DNA of 64,000 nucleotides from assembly GCF_024055575.1 (NCBI RefSeq), contig NZ_JAMXOE010000002.1:1-64000 (forward strand), written 5' to 3'. This stretch comes from Mucilaginibacter flavidus (GTDB lineage: Bacteria > Bacteroidota > Bacteroidia > Sphingobacteriales > Sphingobacteriaceae). Shown here in pieces: positions 6,835-15,028 of this stretch. Position numbers and translations under genes: made by a program. Position 1 is the first letter of the stretch; each line of letters starts with the position of its first letter. The notes beneath the pieces were generated by a model that had not been told where the DNA came from, ran no database searches, and saw only the letters and a list, made by a program, of their open reading frames with translations.

Positions 6835-8688
6835 ATGGAAACCATACTATACAACATAAGCCAGGTTTTAGGCGTCACCATAATCCACTCGCTGTGGCAG
6901 GGTTTGGTGGTGTATTTTATTTTGAGGATTGTTTTCGCCGGCCCATCGTCGTTAACGGCTACAAAAAAATATAACCTGGCTATTGGCGCAATGGTTGCCA
7001 TTACAGTTTGTTTTATTTATACGCTGCTTACCGAAATTAGCGCTTACAGCTGGGTAACCTTAAAGAAAAATCAGCTTTTGCCCTTATTGCCTTATTTAAA
7101 TTTGCCTACCAACAGTCACTATCAGCCGGCATGGTACTATAAAATTTCGGGGTACCTGCCATTTATATGTGCAGTTTACTTTACCGGCCTCACCATAAAT
7201 CTGGCAAGGTTGGCTATGGAATGGAGCAAAATAAGGCAAATAAGGCTATCAGTTTTACCTGCCGAACAAATGCAGCGGTATGTAAACACGTTCGCACAAA
7301 AGCTGGGCATCAAAAAGCATATCCAGCTAAAATTCAGCGAGCTGATTGACGTGCCCTGTATGATAGGCTACTTTAAGCCACTTGTACTTTTACCCGTATC
7401 GATATGTACAAACCTCTCGGCTGATGAAGTTGAGGCCATTTTATTACACGAACTTTCGCACATCAAACGGAACGACTACCTGGTGAACCTGCTGCAGCAG
7501 TTTATAGGGGTGTTGCTCTTTTTTAATCCCTTTACCCAATTAATTACCCGGATTGTAAACCAGGAACGTGAAAACGGCTGCGATGATTTAGTAGTTGAAA
7601 AAACCGGCGAGCCTTTAATATATGCGCAAGCTTTAATAAAGCTTGAAGAGGTGCGCAAAACAAATTTTAAGCTGGCACTTGCGGCAACCGGGCAAAAGTT
7701 CCATTTATTAAACAGAATTGAACGTATCATGAAAACTAAAAAACATATTGGCAGCATCCGCCATTTAATGATAGCCCTGTTTTTATTAGCAGGCACCCTT
7801 AGCTGTATTGCATGGTTTAACCCTAAAACTGCAACACCCAAAACCCTTTTAACCGATTCCACAAACTACAGCTTGCAAAGCGATACCACCAAATACAAGC
7901 ACAAAAGCAAAACTGTAGCCAAAAGTCAAAAAAATAAGCTGAAGGCCGGAAAGCAAAAAACAGGCAAAACCGAGCAATCTTACAGCAATACTTATTGGGG
8001 TGATGACGCACCTGATTCGGTTAAACGCTTTTTTAATAGCGCCGAATGGAAAAGCCAGATGGATGCAGTACGCAAACAAGGCCTGGAAATGCAAAAGCAT
8101 TTTAACAGCGCCGAGTGGAAGGCCCAAATGGCCCAAATGAAAAAACAGTTCAACAGCCCCGAATGGAAAAAACAAATGGAAGCCATGAGCAAACAGGGCC
8201 TTGAAATGCAAAAACACTTTAACAGCGCCGAATGGAAAAGTCAGATGGACCTGATGAAAAAGCAGTTTGACAGCCCCGAGTGGAAAAATCAAATACTGGC
8301 CATGGCCAAGCAGTCCGAAGAAATGAGTAAGCACTTCAACAGTGTTGAATGGAAAAACCAAGTTAAAGAACTGGAAAAACAGGGCAAGCTGATGCAAAAA
8401 CAATTTGACAGTCCTGAATGGAAAAACCAGTTTAAAGAAATGGAAAAACAGGGTAAGCTGATGCAAAAACAGTTTGACAGCCCTGAATGGAAAAACCAAA
8501 TGAAAGACCTGACAAAGCAGTTTGACAGCCCTGAGTGGAAAAACCAAATGAAAGAGCTAACGAAACAATTTGACAGCAAAGAGTGGAAAAAAATGAAACG
8601 CAATGGCCATTGGGTATTAACCGACACAACCGGCGATGTTCGTATCTACCGGTCGCAGAAGGATACAACTGAAAAAGAAGACCAATAA
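6835..8688 (+). CDS. M56 (BlaR1-type) membrane metalloprotease with tandem F-x-S-x-E-W-K repeats
   Basis: A 617-residue protein counted from the ATG at 6835. That start aligns with the paralogue (METILYNISQVLG against MQNILFNISQVLG); a frame from GTG 6784 would add 17 residues encoded by the repeat. The protein has three N-terminal membrane segments and a zinc protease domain with HELSH at 205-209 and a downstream Glu in ERENGCDD. A fourth membrane segment lies near 310-328. A Lys-rich linker then leads to ten tandem units built on F-x-S-x-E-W-K (about 399-588). In the BlaR1 family the protease cleaves the cognate BlaI. The repeat domain is probably periplasmic and may sense the signal; that part is inference. 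Confidence 0.85.
   Translation: METILYNISQVLGVTIIHSLWQGLVVYFILRIVFAGPSSLTATKKYNLAIGAMVAITVCFIYTLLTEISAYSWVTLKKNQLLPLLPYLNLPTNSHYQPAWYYKISGYLPFICAVYFTGLTINLARLAMEWSKIRQIRLSVLPAEQMQRYVNTFAQKLGIKKHIQLKFSELIDVPCMIGYFKPLVLLPVSICTNLSADEVEAILLHELSHIKRNDYLVNLLQQFIGVLLFFNPFTQLITRIVNQERENGCDDLVVEKTGEPLIYAQALIKLEEVRKTNFKLALAATGQKFHLLNRIERIMKTKKHIGSIRHLMIALFLLAGTLSCIAWFNPKTATPKTLLTDSTNYSLQSDTTKYKHKSKTVAKSQKNKLKAGKQKTGKTEQSYSNTYWGDDAPDSVKRFFNSAEWKSQMDAVRKQGLEMQKHFNSAEWKAQMAQMKKQFNSPEWKKQMEAMSKQGLEMQKHFNSAEWKSQMDLMKKQFDSPEWKNQILAMAKQSEEMSKHFNSVEWKNQVKELEKQGKLMQKQFDSPEWKNQFKEMEKQGKLMQKQFDSPEWKNQMKDLTKQFDSPEWKNQMKELTKQFDSKEWKKMKRNGHWVLTDTTGDVRIYRSQKDTTEKEDQ
8031..8600 (+). repeat. Coding tandem repeat, ten F-[ND]-S-x-E-W-K units
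   Basis: Ten units each start with FNSAEWK, FNSPEWK, FNSVEWK, FDSPEWK or FDSKEWK. The spacings are 23, 16, 23, 16, 23, 23, 23, 16 and 16 residues. The two unit lengths differ by exactly seven residues, which fits a helical or coiled-coil fold that tolerates whole-heptad changes. Base identity is highest among the last five units, suggesting recent duplication there. Confidence 0.85.
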
Positions 8689-8725
8689 CAAACCAGCCAA
8701 ACACTAACCTTTAGCTTTTATTACC

Positions 8726-10795
8726 ATGCAAAATATATTATTCAATATCAGCCAGGTTTTGGGTATCACCATTATCCATTCGCTGTGGCAGGGGCTGGTA
8801 ATATATTTTGCACTAAAGCTGGCGCTGATGTTCGGTGGACAACTTTCGGCCTCAAAAAAATATTTGCTGGCAACAGCAAGCCTGCTGGCCATAACCGGCT
8901 GGTTTGGCTACACCCTGATCAACGAGATACATCTTTATAACTGGTTAGCTGTAGTACCATCAAAATTATCGGCTATGCCGGTACTTGCCGGACTGCCACA
9001 GGGCATTGGGCAATTTAACGACCAAACAATCAGGTACTATTACAGTATTGAAGCGTACCTGCCTTACATAACAGCAGTTTATCTTGCAGGTTTATTGTTT
9101 AATACCGGCAAGCTGGTACTGGCGCGTAAAAAAATAAATGCTGTAAAGCGCAGTATGGTGGTCGACAGCGCCATTCAATTCTCGGTAAATAAATTTACTG
9201 CAATGCTAAAAATCGGCAAAACAGTAAAAGCGGGCATGAGCAGAATGGTTGATGTGCCCTGCATGGTAGGTTATTTCAAGCCCGTTATTTTGCTGCCGTT
9301 CAGCCTGGCTACTTACCTGTCGGCCGAAGAAATTGAGGCGATATTGCTGCATGAACTTGCTCACATAAAACGCAACGATTACCTGGTGAATATGCTGCAA
9401 CAGGTAATAGCCATACTGTTATTTTTTAACCCCTGTGCACAACTCATAAACAGGATTATAAACGAAGAACGTGAGAATTGCTGCGACGACCTGGTTGTAA
9501 AGGCCACCGCAGACCCTATCATCTACGCAAAGGCTTTGTTAAAGCTGGAGCAAAACCGCCAAAACGACTGGCAGCTAGCGCTGGCCGCAACAGGCAAAAA
9601 ATACCATTTATTAAACAGAATTGAAAGAATCATGAAAACAAAGAAACAAATACCCAGCCTGCGCCCAACCTTGTTGGCCATGCTTATATTAACCGTGGGG
9701 ATAGGCGCCATGGCCCTGCTTAATCCCGAGGTAGCGCAGGGAAAAATTTCGGTAAAGGCCATCAGCCCCGTAATCAGTCGCATGTTTGCCGATACCGGCC
9801 GCAAGTCAGCAGCAAAAAAGAAAGCTGTGATTCACAAAAAAGTTGCACATGCATTTAAAAGCAATGATGGTGATAACGACAACGATAATAACAATGACAA
9901 TAACAACCATAACGAATACGCTTACTCAAACGATGACAGGTACGATGGTTCATGGGATTTTAAGGACCCTGAATTAGACAGGTTGAGCAAAGAAGTTGAA
10001 AAGCACGGTAACGCTATCGGCAAATATTACGAAAGCGGCGAGTTCAAAAAAACACAGGAAGAACTGGAAGCCAAAGGCAGGGAAATGCAGGCATTTTACG
10101 ACAAGCCTGAACTGAAGGAACTGCAGGCCAAAATGGAAAAGATAAGCCAGGATTTCGAAAAAAACTGGGGCGAAACATCTGAAACCAGGGAAATGCAGGA
10201 AAAGATGGAAAAGCTTAGTAAAAAAATCGAAGTGTATTACGAAAGCCCCGAATTTAAAAAGCTGAACGAATCGATGGAAAAAAAATACGGTATACCGCAT
10301 GACCGTAACTATAACGATTATGACCGCGATGACAACTACAAGGCATACGAAGCCGAATTAAAGAAAAACATCCCCGAAGACGTACGCCAGGCTCAAGTTG
10401 ACATTAAAGCAGCAGGCCGGCAAATGCGCGAACGCACCCACTCTCCTGAATATGAAAAACAAAGGGAATTATTGCGCGCTACCGGCGATAGCTTAAGAAA
10501 GGCTTTCCATAACCCACAGGCTGAGCAGCAAAAAGAAGAAATGCATGCCTTAAGCGCAAAAATGCGCGGGTATAGCCACAGCCCTGAGATTGAAAAAGAA
10601 AAAGCTGCTTTGCACGAAGCAACTGCAAAATTACATGCCTATATGCGCACGCCCGATTTTAAAAGGCGGTTGCAGGAATACAAGAAAACACATCCAAGAA
10701 AGTTCCGTTGGTCGGACGATAATGACGATGACAAAGGGGATAAAGCTGATAAGCCTGAAAAACAGGAAAAAGACAGCACCAGCGATCAGCAATAA
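8726..10795 (+). CDS. M56 (BlaR1-type) membrane metalloprotease, second paralogue
   Basis: A 689-residue paralogue of the preceding protease, 37 bases downstream and surely in the same operon. It keeps the membrane layout and the active site (HELAH at 209-213; NEERENCCDDLVV). After the last membrane segment (about 322-342) come a basic stretch and an Asp/Asn-rich linker (GDNDNDNNNDNNN). Charged helical repeats follow, with degenerate [FY]-x-S-x-E-[FY]-K starts (YYESGEFKK, YYESPEFKK, THSPEYEKQ, SHSPEIEKE). This is a diverged version of the repeat in the first protein, so the pair arose by duplication and then diverged in the putative sensor part. Confidence 0.83.
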   Translation: MQNILFNISQVLGITIIHSLWQGLVIYFALKLALMFGGQLSASKKYLLATASLLAITGWFGYTLINEIHLYNWLAVVPSKLSAMPVLAGLPQGIGQFNDQTIRYYYSIEAYLPYITAVYLAGLLFNTGKLVLARKKINAVKRSMVVDSAIQFSVNKFTAMLKIGKTVKAGMSRMVDVPCMVGYFKPVILLPFSLATYLSAEEIEAILLHELAHIKRNDYLVNMLQQVIAILLFFNPCAQLINRIINEERENCCDDLVVKATADPIIYAKALLKLEQNRQNDWQLALAATGKKYHLLNRIERIMKTKKQIPSLRPTLLAMLILTVGIGAMALLNPEVAQGKISVKAISPVISRMFADTGRKSAAKKKAVIHKKVAHAFKSNDGDNDNDNNNDNNNHNEYAYSNDDRYDGSWDFKDPELDRLSKEVEKHGNAIGKYYESGEFKKTQEELEAKGREMQAFYDKPELKELQAKMEKISQDFEKNWGETSETREMQEKMEKLSKKIEVYYESPEFKKLNESMEKKYGIPHDRNYNDYDRDDNYKAYEAELKKNIPEDVRQAQVDIKAAGRQMRERTHSPEYEKQRELLRATGDSLRKAFHNPQAEQQKEEMHALSAKMRGYSHSPEIEKEKAALHEATAKLHAYMRTPDFKRRLQEYKKTHPRKFRWSDDNDDDKGDKADKPEKQEKDSTSDQQ

Positions 10796-10840
10796 TATAA
10801 CCACCCTGATTATATAATTCAAAGATTGAACAAACCAATT

Positions 10841-10880
10841 TACGTCCCTTAGCGGTGAAAACTGCAAGGGGCGTATTTGT
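10841..10880 (+). terminator. Terminator of the blaI-M56-M56 operon
   Basis: TACGTCCCTT (10841-10850) pairs with AAGGGGCGTA (10866-10875), with one G-T wobble; GCGGT/ACTGC extends the stem around a GAAA loop. TTTGTTT follows. It lies 45 bases past the stop codon. Confidence 0.7.
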
Positions 10881-10992
10881 TTAGGTTGAGTAACTTCTCA
10901 ATCTGCGAAATCAACGCAATCATAAAAATCAGCGGTTCAACTTAATCAACTAAACCGTAATTTAGTGCCTTCAAAACAGAAGGTATTTTTTT

Positions 10993-12672
10993 ATGCTTCA
11001 GAAGCTCAGCATTAATAATTACGCGTTAATTGACAACCTCGAAATCAGTTTCGATGGAGGTTTAAATATACTTACCGGCGAAACCGGCGCGGGTAAATCG
11101 ATCATATTAGGGGCGCTTTCGCTTATCCTCGGCCAGCGTGCTGAAAGCCGTTATTTTTTCAATCAACAAAAAAAATGTGTTATCGAAGGCACCTTTAAAA
11201 TAGGCGCATTCCACTTAAAACAGTTTTTTGAAGATAACGATCTCGATTACGAGGCTGAAACCGTTTTACGCCGCGAGATATCGGCCGACGGCAAATCAAG
11301 GGCTTTTGTAAATGACACACCGGTTAATTTGAATTCGTTGAAGGCCCTGGGCGAAAGGCTGATTGAAATACACTCACAGCATGCAACACTCGAGATTAAC
11401 GACCCGGAGTTTCAGCTGCTGGTTGTCGACGCCGTTGCCAAACACAATGACTTACTGAATGATTATCGCGCCAAATTCAGGGCCTGGAAAAAAGGGGTAT
11501 TAAAGTTGCAGCAATTAATTGATGATAGCGACAAAGCTAAAGCCGACCTGGATTATTACCAATTCCAGTTTGATGAACTGGAGAAAGCTGCACTTTCGGC
11601 AGATGAGCAGGAATTGCTGGAGCAGGAATTATACTCGCTAAACAACGCAGGTGAAATAAAACGAAACCTGCTGGGCGCCTTTTACCTGATGGAGGAAGGC
11701 GAAACGTCCGCCATTATTCAACTACGTGAGGCTGGTCACCAGTTATTAGCACTCGAAAAGTTCAACCCGCAAATTGCAGAACTGCACCAGCGCCTCAACA
11801 GCGCCGTTATCGAGCTGAAAGATATTGCTGCTGAAATTGAAAATATTGAACAACGCACCGTTACCAATGACGCGAGGGCCGAAGAAGTAAATACACGCCT
11901 CAGCGTTATCTACCTGTTGCAAAAAAAACATCGCGTAAACACCAATGCCGAACTGCTGGATTTACAAAATGAGCTATCCTACAAAATACAGCAATCAGTT
12001 TTCGGCGACGAAGCTATTGAAAAGCTAAAGATGCAGCTTGATACCGATAAAAAGGAGCTTGAAACGTTAGCCGGTCAGCTATCAGCCAATCGAAAAAAGG
12101 CAGTTCCATCTATAGAAACAAAGGTTTTAGAAACCCTCGCCGAAATGGGAATGGGCAACTCTAACTTAAAAATTGACCTATCCCCTCCCGCAGGACATAA
12201 CTCCCTGCTGGGTAGCGGGGGTTTGGGGGATAACGGATTTGATATAGTCCGATTTCTGTTCACCGCGAATAAGGGTCATTCATTGTCCGAGATGAGCAAG
12301 GTGGCTTCGGGCGGCGAGTTATCCCGACTGATGCTCAGCATCAAATCGCTCATCGCCCAAAACACTGCCTTGCCTACTATTATTTTTGACGAGATAGATA
12401 CCGGAGTTTCCGGCGAGGTAGCCAACCAGGTGGGCCAGATAATGGAAAAACTTGCCGACAACCTGCAGGTTATAACCATAACCCACCTGCCGCAAATTGC
12501 CGCCAAGGGCCAAAGCCACTACTTTGTTTATAAAGACGATGAAGGCGCAACTACTTATACACGCATTAAGCAGTTAAATAACGACGAACGTGTTTTGGAG
12601 ATCGCCAAAATGCTAAGCGGCGATAAGCCGGGTGAAAGCGCATTGCAGAATGCGAGGGAGCTGCTAGCGTAG
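10993..12672 (+). CDS. recN: DNA repair protein RecN
   Basis: A 559-residue SMC-like ATPase, close to the usual RecN length of about 550. The N-terminal half has Walker A GETGAGKS (29-36) and the conserved opening KLSINNYALIDNLEI. A coiled-coil arm occupies about 160-370. The C-terminal half carries the ABC signature ASGGELSR and Walker B with IIFDEIDTGVSG. RecN holds broken DNA ends together during recombinational repair. It is transcribed alone or read through from the M56 operon past a terminator. The stop codon is followed at once by a GCCCCCTAGCCCCC repeat. Confidence 0.95.
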   Translation: MLQKLSINNYALIDNLEISFDGGLNILTGETGAGKSIILGALSLILGQRAESRYFFNQQKKCVIEGTFKIGAFHLKQFFEDNDLDYEAETVLRREISADGKSRAFVNDTPVNLNSLKALGERLIEIHSQHATLEINDPEFQLLVVDAVAKHNDLLNDYRAKFRAWKKGVLKLQQLIDDSDKAKADLDYYQFQFDELEKAALSADEQELLEQELYSLNNAGEIKRNLLGAFYLMEEGETSAIIQLREAGHQLLALEKFNPQIAELHQRLNSAVIELKDIAAEIENIEQRTVTNDARAEEVNTRLSVIYLLQKKHRVNTNAELLDLQNELSYKIQQSVFGDEAIEKLKMQLDTDKKELETLAGQLSANRKKAVPSIETKVLETLAEMGMGNSNLKIDLSPPAGHNSLLGSGGLGDNGFDIVRFLFTANKGHSLSEMSKVASGGELSRLMLSIKSLIAQNTALPTIIFDEIDTGVSGEVANQVGQIMEKLADNLQVITITHLPQIAAKGQSHYFVYKDDEGATTYTRIKQLNNDERVLEIAKMLSGDKPGESALQNARELLA

Positions 12673-12760
12673 GCCCCCTAGCCCCCTAAATGGGGAACAG
12701 AAAACGTCTATAAGTTATGCTATTTGCTCCCCCTTCAGGGGGTTGGGGGGCCAAATTGTT
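12672..12760. repeat. GC-rich CCCCTAGCCCCCTAAA-type inverted repeat between convergent genes
   Basis: GGCCCCCTAGCCCCCTAAA (about 12672-12691) and CTCCCCCTTCAGGGGGTTGG...GGCC (12727-12752) form an inverted element between recN and the minus-strand gene ending at 12735. The right half lies inside that gene: it encodes its last residues, GPPTP, and its TGA stop codon. Family members lie at 2847-2985 and 46098-46258. Confidence 0.7.
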
Positions 12761-13334
12761 TATTCACCTCCTCCAGCCTTGCAATTATATCATTTATGGC
12801 TTTTTGCTGCTTTTTAATTGTACGCGTCTTGATATAAATCCAGTTAAAAATTATCCAGGCGAACGTTATCCCGTAAGCCAGCACCTGGAACAGCAAGCTG
12901 CCGCGGCTCGCATATTCTATAAAGTAAAGCGTGATACCAATTGATAGTAAAATAAAATAAACCGTAAGCATGGTTTTATTTAAAAACTCCTGCTTATGCT
13001 TAATCCTGATCACTTGCTCCAAAAAATGCCGGCTATCAGTCTCCTCATCCGCTTTGGCTAATAAAGGTGATAGCTGGTTGGTAGTAACCAGGAAAATCAC
13101 GATGGCAATCAGTATTAATATCAGCCCTATTTTTGTAGTAAGTAATTGCGGCTGGTAATACCACCAGATAAATATCATCAGCAAAATGGTTATTGATAGA
13201 ATGATATTGCTCCACCATATTTTACAACGTGTTTTACGGGTAAGCCGGTTTGCTTTTGCAAAAATTTCACTCACATCAGGTGCGCTGGCCTTGCCGCGGT
13301 TCCACAGTTCCTTAAAATCAATATTGTTGCTCAT
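12735..13334 (-). CDS. Four-helix membrane protein, partner of the ECF sigma factor
   Basis: A 199-residue protein with four predicted membrane segments (about 41-60, 68-88, 120-140 and 148-168) and a soluble N-terminus (NNIDFKELWNRGKA). Its start overlaps the end of the sigma factor gene by 17 bases, an arrangement usual for anti-sigma or sigma-coupled membrane proteins. No anti-sigma domain can be recognised, so the regulatory role is inferred from position. The last residues GPPTP and the stop codon come from a GC-rich intergenic repeat; the original C-terminus may have been different. Confidence 0.7.
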   Translation of the reverse strand: MSNNIDFKELWNRGKASAPDVSEIFAKANRLTRKTRCKIWWSNIILSITILLMIFIWWYYQPQLLTTKIGLILILIAIVIFLVTTNQLSPLLAKADEETDSRHFLEQVIRIKHKQEFLNKTMLTVYFILLSIGITLYFIEYASRGSLLFQVLAYGITFAWIIFNWIYIKTRTIKKQQKAINDIIARLEEVNKQFGPPTP

Positions 13335-13794
13335 ATTGTTTAAATTTTTGAGTCAGCTTTTCTTTTAACCTGAATATTTTAACCCGCACATTGCTTTCGC
13401 TAAGGCCGGTTATCTTTGCTATTTCAGCTTGTTTAACATCTTCCAGTTCCAATGAAATGATGATACGGTCGGTTTCGGGCAGTTCAGCTATGCATTTATA
13501 AAGCAGGCGGCTCTGCCATTCCATATCTGGTTCCAGGGTATCTTCAATTTGTTCCGGTAATTCAGTTTTGGGCATGCGGTTACTGCGCTCAATTTGCCGC
13601 AGGCAATTGTTCGATGCGATACGGTAGATCCAGGTACCAACCGCCGACTCATTCCTGAACTGCGGCAGTTTTCGCCAAATCAAAATGAAAGTTTCCTGCG
13701 CCATATCTTTTGCAAGGTCCCGGTCATTCACATAGCCCATGCAAATGCGGAATACCTTGTTCCAATAGTCACGGTAAATGTCTTCAAACACCAT
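13318..13794 (-). CDS. ECF-type RNA polymerase sigma factor
   Basis: A 158-residue sigma-70 family protein with region 2 (about 5-70: IYRDYWNKVFRICMGYVND, AKDMAQETFILIWRKL) and region 4 (about 100-150: ETDRIIISLELEDVKQAEIA, GLSESNVRVKIFRLKEKL). The length and the absence of regions 1 and 3 place it in the ECF group. It is co-transcribed with the overlapping membrane protein, its likely partner in signal sensing. Target promoters cannot be told from the sequence. It faces fabI divergently across about 290 bases. Confidence 0.9.
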   Translation of the reverse strand: MVFEDIYRDYWNKVFRICMGYVNDRDLAKDMAQETFILIWRKLPQFRNESAVGTWIYRIASNNCLRQIERSNRMPKTELPEQIEDTLEPDMEWQSRLLYKCIAELPETDRIIISLELEDVKQAEIAKITGLSESNVRVKIFRLKEKLTQKFKQYEQQY

Positions 13795-14056
13795 AAATGG
13801 ATTTTACTTTGTATCCGGGTTAAGGTAAGTAATTTAGCTTATCCGGGCGTTTATTTGGTGGTTAGATACGGGGAATTTAAAAATGCTACAGGTCAAGTTC
13901 AATTATTTATTTTAGCGTATACCACGTGTAAGTTGCCCGAATTTTTTTTTTTCTGCGTGCCTTCTGTATCTTCTCAGCGCTCTCTGTGGTTAAATTGTCC
14001 AAGCCCACAAATCATTCAAAACTCAAAATTCACAATACCAATAATTAATTTTAATT

Positions 14057-14068
14057 TTAGCGCGCTAA
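14057..14068 (+). promoter_or_regulatory. Perfect palindrome TTAGCGCGCTAA just upstream of fabI
   Basis: A 12-base perfect palindrome embedded in AT-rich DNA, 14 bases before the fabI ATG. It could be an operator or simply the -7/start region (the left half overlaps a TAATTTTA -7-like box). No regulator is identified. Confidence 0.4.
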
Positions 14069-14082
14069 TTAAAATCAATAAA

Positions 14083-14895
14083 ATGGCTTACAACTTATTA
14101 AAAGGTAAAAAAGGGATAATTTTTGGCGCTCTTAACGAGCAATCTATCGCCTGGAAGGTAGCGCAGCGCGCCGTACAGGAAGGTGCCGAAATTATTTTGA
14201 GCAACGCCCCTATCGCACTCCGCATGGGCGAATTAAATAAACTGGGCGAAGAATGTAATGCCCCAATCATTGGTGCCGATGTGACCAATAACGACGACCT
14301 GGTGAACCTGTTCACCAAAAGCCAGGAGCATTTCGGCGGCGGTGTTGATTTTATACTGCATTCGATAGGCATGAGCGTTAACGTTCGTAAGGGCATCTCC
14401 TATCCTGAAAACAATTACGATTTTACCCATAAGGGATTAGATATATCGGCGCTTAGCCTGCACCGCGTTTTGTCGACCGCCATGAAAATGGATGCGATAA
14501 ACGAATGGGGTTCGGTGCTGGCACTAACATACATTGCCGCCCAGCGAGTATTCCCTGATTATAACGATATGGCTGATAACAAGGCCTATTTAGAAAGCAT
14601 TGCCCGCAGCTTTGGCTACTACTATGGTAAAAAGAAACATGTGCGTATCAATACCATATCGCAATCGCCAACCCGCACAACTGCGGGCTCCGGTGTAAAA
14701 GGATTTGACGGCTTCATTAGCTATGCGGAAAAAATGAGCCCCCTTGGCAATGCTGATGCTGACCAATGCGCCGACTACTGTGTAAGCATGTTTAGCGACC
14801 TTACCAAAATGGTAACCATGCAAAACCTCTTCCACGATGGTGGTTTCTCCTTCACAGGTGTAACCCCTGAAGTGATTGAGCAGATGAAGAGTTAG
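14083..14895 (+). CDS. fabI: Enoyl-[acyl-carrier-protein] reductase (NADH)
   Basis: A 270-residue FabI, the last step of the fatty-acid elongation cycle, counted from the ATG at 14083. The open frame extends far upstream without a start that fits the family. Visible features are the nucleotide-binding N-terminus with GALNEQSIAW (15-24), LHSIGMS (92-98) and the FabI-type active site Tyr150 plus Tyr160-x6-Lys167 (PDYNDMADNK). It is the target class of triclosan-type inhibitors. The stop codon TAG begins an inverted repeat with AGTCCGAAAG words, which contains a central terminator. Confidence 0.95.
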   Translation: MAYNLLKGKKGIIFGALNEQSIAWKVAQRAVQEGAEIILSNAPIALRMGELNKLGEECNAPIIGADVTNNDDLVNLFTKSQEHFGGGVDFILHSIGMSVNVRKGISYPENNYDFTHKGLDISALSLHRVLSTAMKMDAINEWGSVLALTYIAAQRVFPDYNDMADNKAYLESIARSFGYYYGKKKHVRINTISQSPTRTTAGSGVKGFDGFISYAEKMSPLGNADADQCADYCVSMFSDLTKMVTMQNLFHDGGFSFTGVTPEVIEQMKS

Positions 14896-15028
14896 TCCGC
14901 AAAGTCCGAAGTCGGAAAAGTCCGAAAGAAAAAGTTCAATAGTTTTGAGCATAAAAAAACCTGTGAAGCATAAACGCCACAGGTTTTTTCTTTTCTGTCT
15001 TTCGGACTTTACTGACTTTCGGACTAAT
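14893..15028. repeat. Inverted repeat with word-reiterated arms (TAGTCCGAAAG) between convergent genes
   Basis: The left arm (14893-14928) reads TAGTCCGCAAAGTCCGAAG and continues; the right arm (14996-15027) reads CTTTCGGACTTTACTGAC and ends CGGACTAA. Both outer ends are TTAGTCCG, and in each case the TAG is the stop codon of the adjacent gene (fabI on plus, 15024 on minus). The centre holds a terminator. The same word builds the element at 59217-59358. Confidence 0.75.
14954..14989. terminator. Bidirectional terminator between fabI and the convergent lipoprotein gene
   Basis: AAAAAACCTGTG and CACAGGTTTTTT pair perfectly around a 12-base loop (14966-14977). The flanking A and T runs make it functional on both strands. 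Confidence 0.85.

Noticed and set aside
7849..8547. 232-codon minus-strand frame opposite the first M56 gene
   Set aside because: It is the antisense of the F-x-S-x-E-W-K repeat, which keeps the opposite frames open; the plus-strand protein is conserved.
13594..14082. Long N-terminal extension of the fabI frame
   Set aside because: The frame is open by chance across the divergent sigma factor gene; FabI enzymes start at the MAYNLLKGKKG position.
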